Source: Sphingomonadaceae bacterium
GTDB lineage: Bacteria > Pseudomonadota > Alphaproteobacteria > Sphingomonadales > Sphingomonadaceae
DNA length: 18,889 nucleotides
Direction of reading: 5' to 3'
NCBI GenBank assembly: GCA_019239785.1
Contig: JAFAZM010000170.1
Coordinates: 1 to 18,889 of the forward strand
Shown: piece by piece, positions 9,003 through 16,372 of the stretch
How positions within the stretch are numbered: the first letter of the stretch is position 1
Layout: each line of letters begins with the position of its first letter
Made by a program: the position numbers and the translations under genes
Notes under the pieces: generated by a model
Told to the model about the DNA's origin: nothing
Seen by the model: only the letters and a program-made list of their open reading frames with translations
The model's database searches: none

Positions 9003-9018
9003 AGCATGAGCCGTGCCA
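9003..9018 (-). promoter_or_regulatory. Sigma-54 (-24/-12) promoter of the efflux operon
   Basis: Read on the minus strand the site is TGGCACGGCTCATGCT. Against the sigma-54 consensus TGGCACGNNNNTTGCW the -24 block is perfect, the spacing is exact, and only one base of the -12 block differs (ATGCT for TTGCT), leaving the essential GG and GC intact. The predicted transcript would start near 8992, about 31 bases before the ATG of the 28-residue peptide. The gene immediately divergent encodes a sigma-54 activator, which strongly supports the call. Confidence 0.85.
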
Positions 9019-9031
9019 AGTGCGCAAAGCC

Positions 9032-9098
9032 TCGGAAATCCGCCATTTTCCCGATCTCGCGCCGGAAAAGAGCGGCCGCCCGCCGTCCGGGGGCGGAC
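9032..9098. promoter_or_regulatory. Candidate activator-binding region between the divergent operons
   Basis: Between the two promoters lie an imperfect palindrome at 9032-9054 (TCGGAAAT...TTTTCCCGA) and a GTCCG/CGGAC inverted repeat at 9085-9098 with a 4-base spacer. Either could be an upstream activator site for the adjacent NtrC-family regulator, but symmetry is modest and the distance to the -24/-12 element is on the short side. Confidence 0.3.
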
Positions 9099-9100
9099 AC

Positions 9101-9116
9101 TGGCACGGTTTCTGAA
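9101..9116 (+). promoter_or_regulatory. Weak sigma-54-like site ahead of the regulator gene
   Basis: TGGCACGGTTTCTGAA has a perfect -24 block but a poor -12 block (CTGAA for TTGCW, losing the C of the essential GC). It faces the regulator gene 35 bases downstream. It may allow weak autoregulation or be a decayed or chance match. Confidence 0.3.
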
Positions 9117-9150
9117 TGTCCGTTATCGAACAGGATGGGAGGGCTCCCCA

Positions 9151-10548
<1,398 letters not shown>

Positions 10549-10574
10549 GGCACGGAACTTGAGCGGGTCTCAGC

Positions 10575-10696
10575 CTGAAGCCCCTCCCCTTCAGGGGAGG
10601 GGTTGGGAGTGGGGCCTGTGGGATTGCCGCCGCCGCCGAATATGTTTCCCACACCTCCCCCACCCCAACCCCTCCCCTCAAGGGGAGGGGCTTTTG
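10575..10696. repeat. Paired palindromic repeat (CCCCTCCCC type) between regulator and kinase genes
   Basis: Two near-identical hairpins in opposite orientation: CCCCTCCCCT/AGGGGAGGGG at 10581-10602 and again at 10669-10690, each flanked by GGTTGGG or CCCAACC linkers, so that the whole 10579-10692 segment is a large inverted pair (BIME-like). The second stem is followed by CTTTT and then, 3 bases later, the kinase ATG. The same family is found at 6600-6745. Confidence 0.88.
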
Positions 10697-10698
10697 GC

Positions 10699-12039
10699 AT
10701 GAGCGTCTTCGGCCATCGCTTCATCCTCGGCCTCGGCTGGCGCCTCGGCCTGCTGGTGCTTGCGGCGTTCGGCTTCGCCGCGGCGATGGCGCGGCCCGAT
10801 CTCGGCGCGGCGCGGATCGTGGCGGCCCTGCTCGTCGCCGCCGCGGCCGCCTTGCTCTGGCGCCACGTCCAGCGCACCAATGTCGAGCTCTCCCGCTTCA
10901 TCGACGCGGTGCGGTTCGGCGATTTCAGCCAGGGCTTCGCGCATCGCGGCCAGGGCAGCGGCTTCGGCGAGCTTGCCGGCACGCTCGACGAGGCGATCAA
11001 GCGGCTGCGCGACGAGCGCCACAAATTGATCGACGCCAACCGCTTCTACGAAGCGGTGCTCGACGATGCGCCGACCGCCCTGCTCACCGTCGATGCCGAC
11101 GGCCGGGTCGAGCTCGCCAACAAGGCAGCGCGGCGGCTGCTCGTCCGCCATCAGGGCGTGCGCGTCGAGGATTTTCGCGATTATGGCGACGCCTTCGCCA
11201 ATGCGCTGCAGGGCGGCGCGGTCGGGCGGCCGCGGCTGGTGCCTCTGCTCAGCGACGGCGTGCCGCAGACGATGCTGGTCAGCGCCGCGATCGTCCACCG
11301 GCTCGGCGGCCTCGTCCGGGTGGTCGCGGTGCAGCCGATCCAGGGCGAATTGAACGCGATCGAGATCGCCGCCCAGTCGGACCTGATCCGGGTGCTCACC
11401 CACGAGATCATGAACTCGATGACCCCGGTGACATCGCTCGCGCACAGCGCGGTCGGGCTGATGCGCGGCATCGACCAGGGCGCCAATGCCGAGATCGCCG
11501 ATGCCCGCATCGCGCTGGAGACGCTGGCGCGGCGCGCCGACGGGGTCATGCATTTCGTCGAATCCTACCGTCAGATCAGCCGCGCGCCCGAGATCCGCGC
11601 CCGGCCGATCGACGTCCCCGCCTGGGGCCGCGAGCTCGAATCCCTGTTCCGCGCCAGCGACCGGGCGCAGGGGATCGGCTTCACGCTCGAGGTGGACGAA
11701 AGCCTGACGCTCGACGCCGATCCGGACCTGATGAGCCAGGTGCTGATCAACCTGATCCGCAACGCAGCGCAGGCCGCGCGCGGCCACAATGAGGACCCGC
11801 ACGTCTGGCTGACCATGACCCGGACGCGGCTCGGCAGCACCGAGATCGAGGTCGCCGACAACGGCCCCGGCGTCCCCGAAAGCCTGCGCCAGGACATCTT
11901 CCTGCCCTTCTTCACCACCAGGGCCGAAGGCACCGGCGTCGGCCTCAGCCTCGCCCGCCAGGTCGTCCTCGCCCATCGCGGCGCGATCAGCGTCGGGGAC
12001 CGGCCGGGCGGTGGGGCGCTGTTCCGGATCGTGATTTGA
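10699..12039 (+). CDS. Sensor histidine kinase, HEIMNS type, partner of the NtrC-family regulator
   Basis: 446 residues from ATG at 10699; the open frame upstream is repeat sequence. Two transmembrane helices at about 10-30 and 38-54 are separated by fewer than ten residues, so there is almost no periplasmic domain. A HAMP-like linker (55-107), a PAS-like domain (about 113-215, FYEAVLDDAPTALLTVDADG), then the kinase core: H box LTHEIMNSMTP with His235, N box NLIRNAAQA with Asn355, G1 VADNGPG with Asp387, F box FLPFFTT at 401-407, G2 GTGVGLSLA at 411-419. All catalytic residues are present. The gene follows the regulator on the same strand with a 150-base repeat-filled gap. The only Shine-Dalgarno-like sequence (AGGGGAGGGG) is the 3' arm of the repeat hairpin. 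The likely role is phosphorylation of the regulator at 9151-10548. Confidence 0.95.
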   Translation: MSVFGHRFILGLGWRLGLLVLAAFGFAAAMARPDLGAARIVAALLVAAAAALLWRHVQRTNVELSRFIDAVRFGDFSQGFAHRGQGSGFGELAGTLDEAIKRLRDERHKLIDANRFYEAVLDDAPTALLTVDADGRVELANKAARRLLVRHQGVRVEDFRDYGDAFANALQGGAVGRPRLVPLLSDGVPQTMLVSAAIVHRLGGLVRVVAVQPIQGELNAIEIAAQSDLIRVLTHEIMNSMTPVTSLAHSAVGLMRGIDQGANAEIADARIALETLARRADGVMHFVESYRQISRAPEIRARPIDVPAWGRELESLFRASDRAQGIGFTLEVDESLTLDADPDLMSQVLINLIRNAAQAARGHNEDPHVWLTMTRTRLGSTEIEVADNGPGVPESLRQDIFLPFFTTRAEGTGVGLSLARQVVLAHRGAISVGDRPGGGALFRIVI

Positions 12040-12050
12040 ATTTCTTCGTC

Positions 12051-12070
12051 ACCCCGGCGAAGGCCGGGGT
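12051..12070. repeat. Short GC-rich palindrome (ACCCCGGC/GCCGGGGT)
   Basis: An 8-bp stem with a 4-base loop directly behind the kinase stop, in a CGTCACCCCGGCGAAGGCC context. Related sequence (CCGGCCTTCGCCGGGATGACGG) appears near 18619-18642, so this is a dispersed repeat. It may also help end the kinase transcript. Confidence 0.7.
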
Positions 12071-12106
12071 CTGGCGGAGACCCGCCCAGCGCACCGAAGA
12101 AGGGAA

Positions 12107-12289
12107 GGAAGAACAAGAAGAAGACCCTCACCCTGCCCTCTCCCGCAAGCGAGAGAGGGTAAGAAGAGAAGCCCCGCTGCGGGCGTCTTTTCTCCGGTTG
12201 CAGGAGAGGGTTGGAACCGGAGACGCCGGCGCACCCCTTCTCCCGCTTGCGGGAGAAGGTTGGGATGAGGGTCTTCTTCTTTTTCTTCC
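12107..12289. repeat. Inverted-repeat element between convergent genes
   Basis: Terminal inverted repeats of 24 bases at 12107-12130 and 12266-12289 differ at one position only. Inside are hairpins CCCTCTC.../GAGAGGG near 12134-12158 and CCTTCTCCCG/CGGGAGAAGG at 12236-12259. The inner hairpins belong to the CCCTCTCCC family seen at 6600-6745. The element fills the gap between the convergent kinase and FAD-protein genes; with its purine-rich/pyrimidine-rich ends it may act as a bidirectional terminator. Confidence 0.8.
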
Positions 12290-12296
12290 CTGAAGC

Positions 12297-13583
12297 CTAA
12301 CGCGCGATCAAAGCCGCGACCCGCGCCGCCTGCGTGCGGATGTCGGGCACCGCCACGCTCTCCCAGAAAGTGCCCTTGGTGACCGGCCCGATCGCGAACA
12401 GCCGGTCGGACGCACGGCCCTGGGCGTCGAGCACGCGGCACTCCTCGTCCACCGCAATGCCGAGCCGCAGCGGATCCGCGGCGATCGTCCCAGCCTCCAG
12501 CAGCGCCGCCAGCAAAGGTTCGCCCGAGCGCGCGATGTCCGCCTCGGGGCCGGTGCAGTTGACGATCCGCGCGACCCGGATCGTCCCCGCCTCGCCGCCA
12601 CCGCGCGGCCGCAGGCAGACCGCGACCTCCCCGCCGTCGCGGCGCACCGAGACCAGCCGTCCGGCGGCGACGGTCAGCCGGCCGACCGCCTGCAGCGCCT
12701 CGATCCGCGCGCCGACGGCCGGGGCGAGCTTGTGGCGGTGGACGTCCCACCAGGGGCGGAGGTGGCGCAGGAAGCGGCGCCGTTCCGCCTCCGGGGCCGA
12801 GCCCCAGAGCTGCTGGGTCACCGTCCGCAGCTCGTAGACCGCGGCGCGCCAGCCGATCTCTTCCGAGCGCGCCCGCACCCGGCGGAGCATCGCCGTGCAG
12901 GCGGGCGGCAAATCCTCGCGCGGCGCGGCCAGCGGCTCGCGCGGGCCGTGCGCGCGCGGCGCCAGGCCCCGCCGCGAGACGGCGAGGATCCGGCCGGGAA
13001 AGCCGAGCGCATCGAGGGTGAGCGCGGCGTCGACCGCGGTGAGGCCGGTGCCGAGCAGCAGCAATGTGTCGTCCGCGCCGAGCCCCTCGGCGAAATCCTT
13101 CGCCCAGGGATCGTCGACCCAGAGCTCCCCGAGCGCGGCGGGATCGATCCCGCGCGGCGTCGCCGGCTTCAGATTGCCGGGGGCGAGAACGACCGTATCG
13201 GCCGGGATCGCCCTGCCGCCGGCGAGGCGCACCCCCTCGGGCCCGAGGTCCACCGCTTCGCCCGACACCGTCTCGACCCCTGCCTCGGCGAGCAGGCCGG
13301 CGAGATAGTCGCCGTAGAGCATCCGCGGCGCATAGCATTCGGCGGTGCCGCCGGCGCGATCCGCGAACCAGCGGACGAAATGCTCGGGATCGTCGGCGAA
13401 GGCGCTCATCCGTCGCGCCGGCACGTTCAGCAGATGCTCCGGGCGCGTCGTCGAATAAGCGACGCCGCGGCCGGGCGCGCGCGACCGCTCGATCAGGACG
13501 AGGTCGTCGATCCCCGCCCGCTTCAGGTGCAGCGCCTGCAGCGCGCCGCCGGCGCCGCCGCCGACGATCGCGACGCGGGTCAA
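12297..13583 (-). CDS. FAD/NAD(P)-binding oxidoreductase-like protein
   Basis: 428 residues from a TTG start at 13583 (MTRVAIVGGGAGG). The TTG overlaps the TGA stop of the Rrf2 gene and has GGGGA about 5 bases before it; no ATG is available nearby in frame. N-terminal Rossmann motif GGGAGG at 8-13, a second dinucleotide motif LGTGLTAVD at 177-185, a VNCTGPEAD segment at 341-349 and C-terminal FAIGPVTKGTFWES at 396-409, typical of FAD-binding proteins of the NAD_binding_9/YdhS-like group. The enzyme reaction is not known for this group and I cannot assign one. Overlap with the Rrf2 regulator means the two are co-translated, which suggests a role in redox, Fe-S or sulfur/nitrogen metabolism (inference). 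Soluble, no signal peptide. Confidence 0.88.
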   Translation of the reverse strand: MTRVAIVGGGAGGALQALHLKRAGIDDLVLIERSRAPGRGVAYSTTRPEHLLNVPARRMSAFADDPEHFVRWFADRAGGTAECYAPRMLYGDYLAGLLAEAGVETVSGEAVDLGPEGVRLAGGRAIPADTVVLAPGNLKPATPRGIDPAALGELWVDDPWAKDFAEGLGADDTLLLLGTGLTAVDAALTLDALGFPGRILAVSRRGLAPRAHGPREPLAAPREDLPPACTAMLRRVRARSEEIGWRAAVYELRTVTQQLWGSAPEAERRRFLRHLRPWWDVHRHKLAPAVGARIEALQAVGRLTVAAGRLVSVRRDGGEVAVCLRPRGGGEAGTIRVARIVNCTGPEADIARSGEPLLAALLEAGTIAADPLRLGIAVDEECRVLDAQGRASDRLFAIGPVTKGTFWESVAVPDIRTQAARVAALIAR

Positions 13584-14020
13584 TGCGTCCCCATCTCGCG
13601 GGGTTCGTCCAGCGGCACCGGATCGGCGAGGCTGAGCCCGTCGAGGATCCGCGCGGTCTCGTCGCGGACCTTCAGCATCGCCCGATGCAGCCGGCATTTG
13701 TCCTCGCTGATGCAATTCTTGCACTGCTCATAGGCGAGCCGGCTTGCGCAGGGCAAAAGCCCGAGCGAGCCGCGGGTCAGCCGGACGATCTCGCCATAGC
13801 TGATCTCGGCCGGCGGCCGCGCCAGCCAATAGCCGCCCTCGCGGCCGCGCATCGTGTCGACCAGGCCGGCGCGGCGCATCTGCGAGAGGATCACGGTGAG
13901 GAACTTGGCGGGCAGGTTCTGCGCCTGGGCGATCTCGCCGAGCTGGACCGGCCCTTCCCCGTAGCGGTCGGCAAGGTGGAGCAGCGCCCGGATTGTATAC
14001 CGAGTCCGTTGAGAAAGCAT
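13580..14020 (-). CDS. Rrf2-family transcriptional regulator with Cys cluster
   Basis: 146 residues, the usual Rrf2 length. Winged helix-turn-helix at about 1-75 (MLSQRTRYTIRALLHLADRY..., LPAKFLTVILSQMRRAGLV, RGREGGYWLARP). Four cysteines follow at 91, 100, 103 and 109 (LPCASR... EQCKNCISEDKC). IscR, NsrR and RirA coordinate Fe-S clusters with three cysteines in this region, so this protein is probably an Fe-S or redox sensor, though the spacing is not identical to any of the three. ATG at 14020 has GGGGG upstream. First gene of a two-gene operon with the FAD protein, whose TTG start overlaps its stop. It is a likely autoregulator. Confidence 0.92.
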   Translation of the reverse strand: MLSQRTRYTIRALLHLADRYGEGPVQLGEIAQAQNLPAKFLTVILSQMRRAGLVDTMRGREGGYWLARPPAEISYGEIVRLTRGSLGLLPCASRLAYEQCKNCISEDKCRLHRAMLKVRDETARILDGLSLADPVPLDEPREMGTH

Positions 14021-14304
14021 GGCGCCCCCATGAACCTCCCCGCCGCGCTTGGCAACCGGCCGGCCCCGGCCCGGGCGGGCCGAGCGATGAACGGCGGCTG
14101 ACGGCCCCGTTCAGCACCGGATCAAGCCGGTCGTGGCAGAAGACCTCCATGCCCGGCCGCGCCTGTCACGCACCGGGCTTCCGCGTCTCCGCGGTATCCC
14201 TCGCGTTGCGTATCGAGGGAGGGGCCGGCGTCCCAGCGGCGCCGGCCCCACTGTTTTTCGGGCGCTCCGAACTTGTGGCCGAACCGGTTGCGTTATCGTG
14301 GAAA
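14021..14304. other. Gene-free stretch upstream of the Rrf2 operon
   Basis: About 280 bases without a convincing gene. It holds the leader and promoter of the minus-strand Rrf2 gene, several GC-rich inverted repeats (for example CCCTCG/CGAGGG at 14199-14220 and CCGCG/CGCGG near 14182), and the plus-strand terminator at 14221-14258. I cannot place a promoter with confidence. Confidence 0.5.
14221..14258 (+). terminator. Orphan intrinsic terminator
   Basis: GGGGCCGGCG at 14221-14230 pairs perfectly with CGCCGGCCCC at 14240-14249 around a 9-base loop, followed by ACTG and five T (14254-14258). It points along the plus strand, but no plus-strand gene is recognisable upstream (14021-14220). Confidence 0.65.
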
Positions 14305-14490
14305 CACTCGCTCATCCTGAGTAGCCGGTGAGCTTGTCGAACCGGCGTATCGGAGGACGCACTGGCCCGGAGCGGTCCTTCGATAATGAACAGGTGAAAC
14401 ATGCCCCCGGTATGTTTCAGGAATGCCTGGGAGGCAATCCGACCTGTTCATCCTTCGCCAAGCTCAGTCCCTACTCAGGATGAGCGAGTT
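14305..14490. repeat. CTCATCCTGAGTAG inverted-repeat element, copy 1, carrying an insertion
   Basis: Ends are inverted repeats (14305-14324 against 14471-14490, 19 of 20 matching). Compared with the copy at 16373-16488, the internal sequence is the same kind (GAGCTTGTCGAACCGGCGTATC... GGTCCTTCGATA... CCTTCGCCAAGCTCAGTCCC) except that 66 bases at 14386-14451 replace CGGG. It carries no protein-coding frame. Confidence 0.85.
14386..14451. repeat. 66-bp three-stem palindromic insertion nested in the repeat
   Basis: Outer arms ATGAACAGGT (14386-14395) and ACCTGTTCAT (14442-14451) are perfect 10-bp complements. Between them are two hairpins: TGAAACAT/ATGTTTCA (14395-14402 and 14412-14419, 9-base loop) and GGAATGCCT/AGGCAATCC (14420-14428 and 14432-14440, one mismatch). 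The result is a complete three-way junction that interrupts the host repeat. Confidence 0.8.
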
Positions 14491-14544
14491 CAATCTGAAG
14501 TGAGAAGCGGATCGATCGAACACAGCACGCTCTCATAGGCAGGC

Positions 14545-15222
14545 TCAGTCGCCGCCCAGCATCGCCTCCACATTGCCGCCGTTGCGGCGCAGCGCGTCGG
14601 CGACGCGGCGGCGGGCCTCGTAATAGAACATCGCGTCGCGCCGGGCGCCGTTGGCACGGAGGCGCGCATAGTCGCCGTCGCTGAGGCTGCTCTCGCGCGC
14701 GACATAATCGGCATAGCCTTCGCTCTTCCAGCTCGGCAGCAGCAAGGCGCGCCATTCACCGAGCCGGTCGGCGACGAGGAGGTGCGTGGTCTCGTGCGCG
14801 ATCACGCCGGAGAGGCTGCGCACCCCGCCCACCGGCGCGCCGTTCTCCACCCGGTCGGCGGCGACGTTGGAATCGTTGACGATGATCGCGTCGCGCAGCG
14901 GCCGCCTGAGCCCGAAGGCGCCGCGGCTGGTCAGCGCAAGCAGGTCCCAGCGCCAGCCGCCGTCGGTGAGGAACAGCCGCCTTTCCCTGTTCGGCTCGGC
15001 GAGCGGGCTCTGCGCGACCAGCACGTCGGAACGGGCCAGCACATTGCGCATCTCGGGCGGGATAGGCCGGTCCGAATAGACAGTCGTGCGGCCGATCTCG
15101 ACGCTGTAGGGCCAGGCGAGCAGCTGCGGCGCCGCCGTGGCGGTGCCGAGCAAGGCCGCGCCGAGCAGCAGGGTCCATCGCGCGATCCGCATTGCCCGCC
15201 CGTGCCGCCAGCCGCTCCGCAT
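14545..15222 (-). CDS. Secreted or membrane-anchored HEXXH metallopeptidase-like protein
   Basis: 225 residues. ATG at 15222 has GGGAG upstream; an internal ATG at 15192 gives a shorter, equally plausible product starting at the signal sequence. The N-terminal segment MRIARWTLLLGAALLG (11-26) is a signal peptide or anchor. The zinc motif HETTH at 143-147 is followed by Glu168 in SWKSEGYADYVA, the spacing of a gluzincin third ligand. The family is not one I recognise by name; it resembles small hypothetical peptidase-like proteins with the pattern VIAHETTH...EGYADY. Substrate unknown. It is divergent from the XRE regulator gene and followed by repeat sequence. Confidence 0.82.
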   Translation of the reverse strand: MRSGWRHGRAMRIARWTLLLGAALLGTATAAPQLLAWPYSVEIGRTTVYSDRPIPPEMRNVLARSDVLVAQSPLAEPNRERRLFLTDGGWRWDLLALTSRGAFGLRRPLRDAIIVNDSNVAADRVENGAPVGGVRSLSGVIAHETTHLLVADRLGEWRALLLPSWKSEGYADYVARESSLSDGDYARLRANGARRDAMFYYEARRRVADALRRNGGNVEAMLGGD

Positions 15223-15288
15223 CGCCCACTCCCGCGCCTCTACCGTCTTACCTCAATAATACAGCTGGTGCGGCAAATCAACATTTCG

Positions 15289-15319
15289 TTGACAGCATGA
15301 TTTGTTGTGTATACACAAC
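15289..15319 (+). promoter_or_regulatory. Promoter and 16-bp palindromic operator of the XRE regulator gene
   Basis: A consensus -35 box TTGACA lies at 15289-15294. Overlapping the expected -10 region is a perfect palindrome, GTTGTGTATACACAAC, at 15304-15319, 20 bases before the ATG. An operator in this place would let the small XRE protein repress its own operon. The exact -10 hexamer (TATACA with 15-base spacing or TACACA with 17) is not certain. Confidence 0.78.
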
Positions 15320-15338
15320 GGATCGAGAGAGATCGACA

Positions 15339-15590
15339 ATGAGTAGCCTCCACAACCGCATCGCTCTGTTCCGCGCCGAGCGCGGCGTTTCGCGCCGCGA
15401 GCTGGCCGAGGCGGTCGCGGTCAACCCGCAGACGATCGGCTATCTCGAGCGCGGCGATTACAGCCCGAGCTGCGAGCTGGCGCTGAAGATCGCTGCCTAT
15501 TTCAAGGTGCCGCTCGAGGCGGTCTTCTCGCTGCGGCCCTTCCCGCCGCTGGCGCAGACGCTCGGCGGCGCCGCCGGAGACGAAGCATGA
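15339..15590 (+). CDS. Small XRE-family helix-turn-helix regulator
   Basis: 83 residues. ATG at 15339 follows GAGAGAG; the frame upstream of it is promoter DNA. A single XRE/Cro-type helix-turn-helix fills residues 5-60 (LFRAERGVSRRELAEAVAVN, QTIGYLERGDYSPS, ALKIAAYFKVPLEAVF), followed by a short Gly/Ala tail. This is the YozG/plasmid-type short form without a sensor domain. Its stop overlaps the ATG of the next gene (ATGA), so it is co-translated with the membrane protein at 15587. The palindrome at 15304-15319 is its likely binding site. Pairs of such regulators and a small multi-helix membrane protein are common in bacteria, with mostly unknown purpose. Confidence 0.93.
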   Translation: MSSLHNRIALFRAERGVSRRELAEAVAVNPQTIGYLERGDYSPSCELALKIAAYFKVPLEAVFSLRPFPPLAQTLGGAAGDEA

Positions 15591-16105
15591 CGATTCCCGA
15601 ACGGCTCGACTGGCTGGTGCACAAGGCCCGGCTCGATATCCTGACGCCGCAGGGCGCGCCGCGGCGCCGGAACCTGCGCTGGCTGCCCTTGCTCATCCTG
15701 ATCGCGATGCCGGCCGCTTATGGCGTCATGATCGCCACCCTGCCCTATTCGCTGCGACAAGGCGGGTTCGGCCTTCCCGCCATCGCCATCGTCCTGTTCA
15801 GCCTGGCCTTCGGCGCCGCCTTGCTCATTCGGGTGTTCGGGCCGCGGGTCGGCTGGGAGAATGGCGCGCTCGACGAGCGCGAGCTGATCCTCAAGGCGCG
15901 CGCCGGCAGCCTCTCCGGAGCCCTGCTTGCATTGCTGTGCGCGCTGTTCTGCTTCTATGGCGGCTATGCCGCGGTGTTCGGCACCTGGATGCCGCGGACC
16001 GCGCTCGAATGGGTCTATCTCGGCCTGATGATCGAGGCCTATGCGCTGGCGCTCCCGGTGCTGATCGCGAGCTGGCTGCAGCCGCCGCCGGACGCCGAGG
16101 AATGA
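15587..16105 (+). CDS. Four-helix integral membrane protein paired with an XRE regulator (DUF2178-like)
   Basis: 172 residues with four predicted transmembrane helices near 31-52, 62-82, 107-130 and 141-163. A conserved-looking cytoplasmic loop between helices 2 and 3 reads GWENGALDERELILKARAGS, similar to the loop of DUF2178-type proteins that accompany short XRE regulators. The N-terminal 30 residues are amphipathic and basic, and the C-terminus is short and acidic. The start overlaps the regulator's stop by 4 bases. No enzymatic motif. Function unknown; the regulator-membrane-protein pair may respond to the membrane or to a ligand, which I cannot judge from sequence. Confidence 0.85.
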   Translation: MTIPERLDWLVHKARLDILTPQGAPRRRNLRWLPLLILIAMPAAYGVMIATLPYSLRQGGFGLPAIAIVLFSLAFGAALLIRVFGPRVGWENGALDERELILKARAGSLSGALLALLCALFCFYGGYAAVFGTWMPRTALEWVYLGLMIEAYALALPVLIASWLQPPPDAEE

Positions 16106-16351
16106 GCATGGCGCGATGGCGCCCCTCCCCTCCCGCCGTCGGCGCGCCGCTCTCATCCTTGCCTTGTGGACCGCCGCGGCCGCGCTGATCGTCGGCCAAT
16201 ATCTGCTGCTGAGATATCTTGGCGCCATCCCGACGCCTTCCGGCTGGTCGAAGGCCGTCCCGTAGGAATGCCCTTTTTCGGCGGCGCCGATGCGGACGAC
16301 CTGCGGCTGCGCTCGGCGCGGATCGCAGCGCTGGCCGGCCTTCAGCCCTAG
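16102..16351 (+). pseudogene. Probable decayed gene behind the XRE/membrane-protein pair
   Basis: Three short frames overlap. ATG at 16102 overlaps the previous stop (ATGA) but gives only an unconvincing 28-residue peptide. ATG at 16116 gives 49 residues with a plausible membrane helix (AALILALWTAAAALIVGQYL) ending at TAG 16263-16265. A third frame continues with protein-like sequence (FRLVEGRPVGMPFFGGADAD...) to TAG at 16349-16351. The pattern suits one small membrane-anchored gene broken by one or two frameshifts, perhaps near the C-run at 16121-16133 and near 16240. Sequence error or a true 49-residue gene are the alternatives. Confidence 0.35.
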
Positions 16352-16372
16352 CCGTCGTGCGTTATCCTGACC

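Noticed and set aside
10678..11976. 432-codon minus-strand open frame across the kinase
   Set aside because: Shadow of the kinase; no domain, starts in a repeat.
12040..12296. CRISPR-like array of palindromic units
   Set aside because: Units are inverted, not direct, repeats with no regular spacers and no cas genes; they match dispersed REP-like elements.
15223..15288. Sigma-70 promoter for the peptidase gene on the minus strand (TTGATT with TATTAT)
   Set aside because: Spacing is only 14 bases, too short to claim; the region is AT-rich and may well hold the promoter, but I cannot define it.
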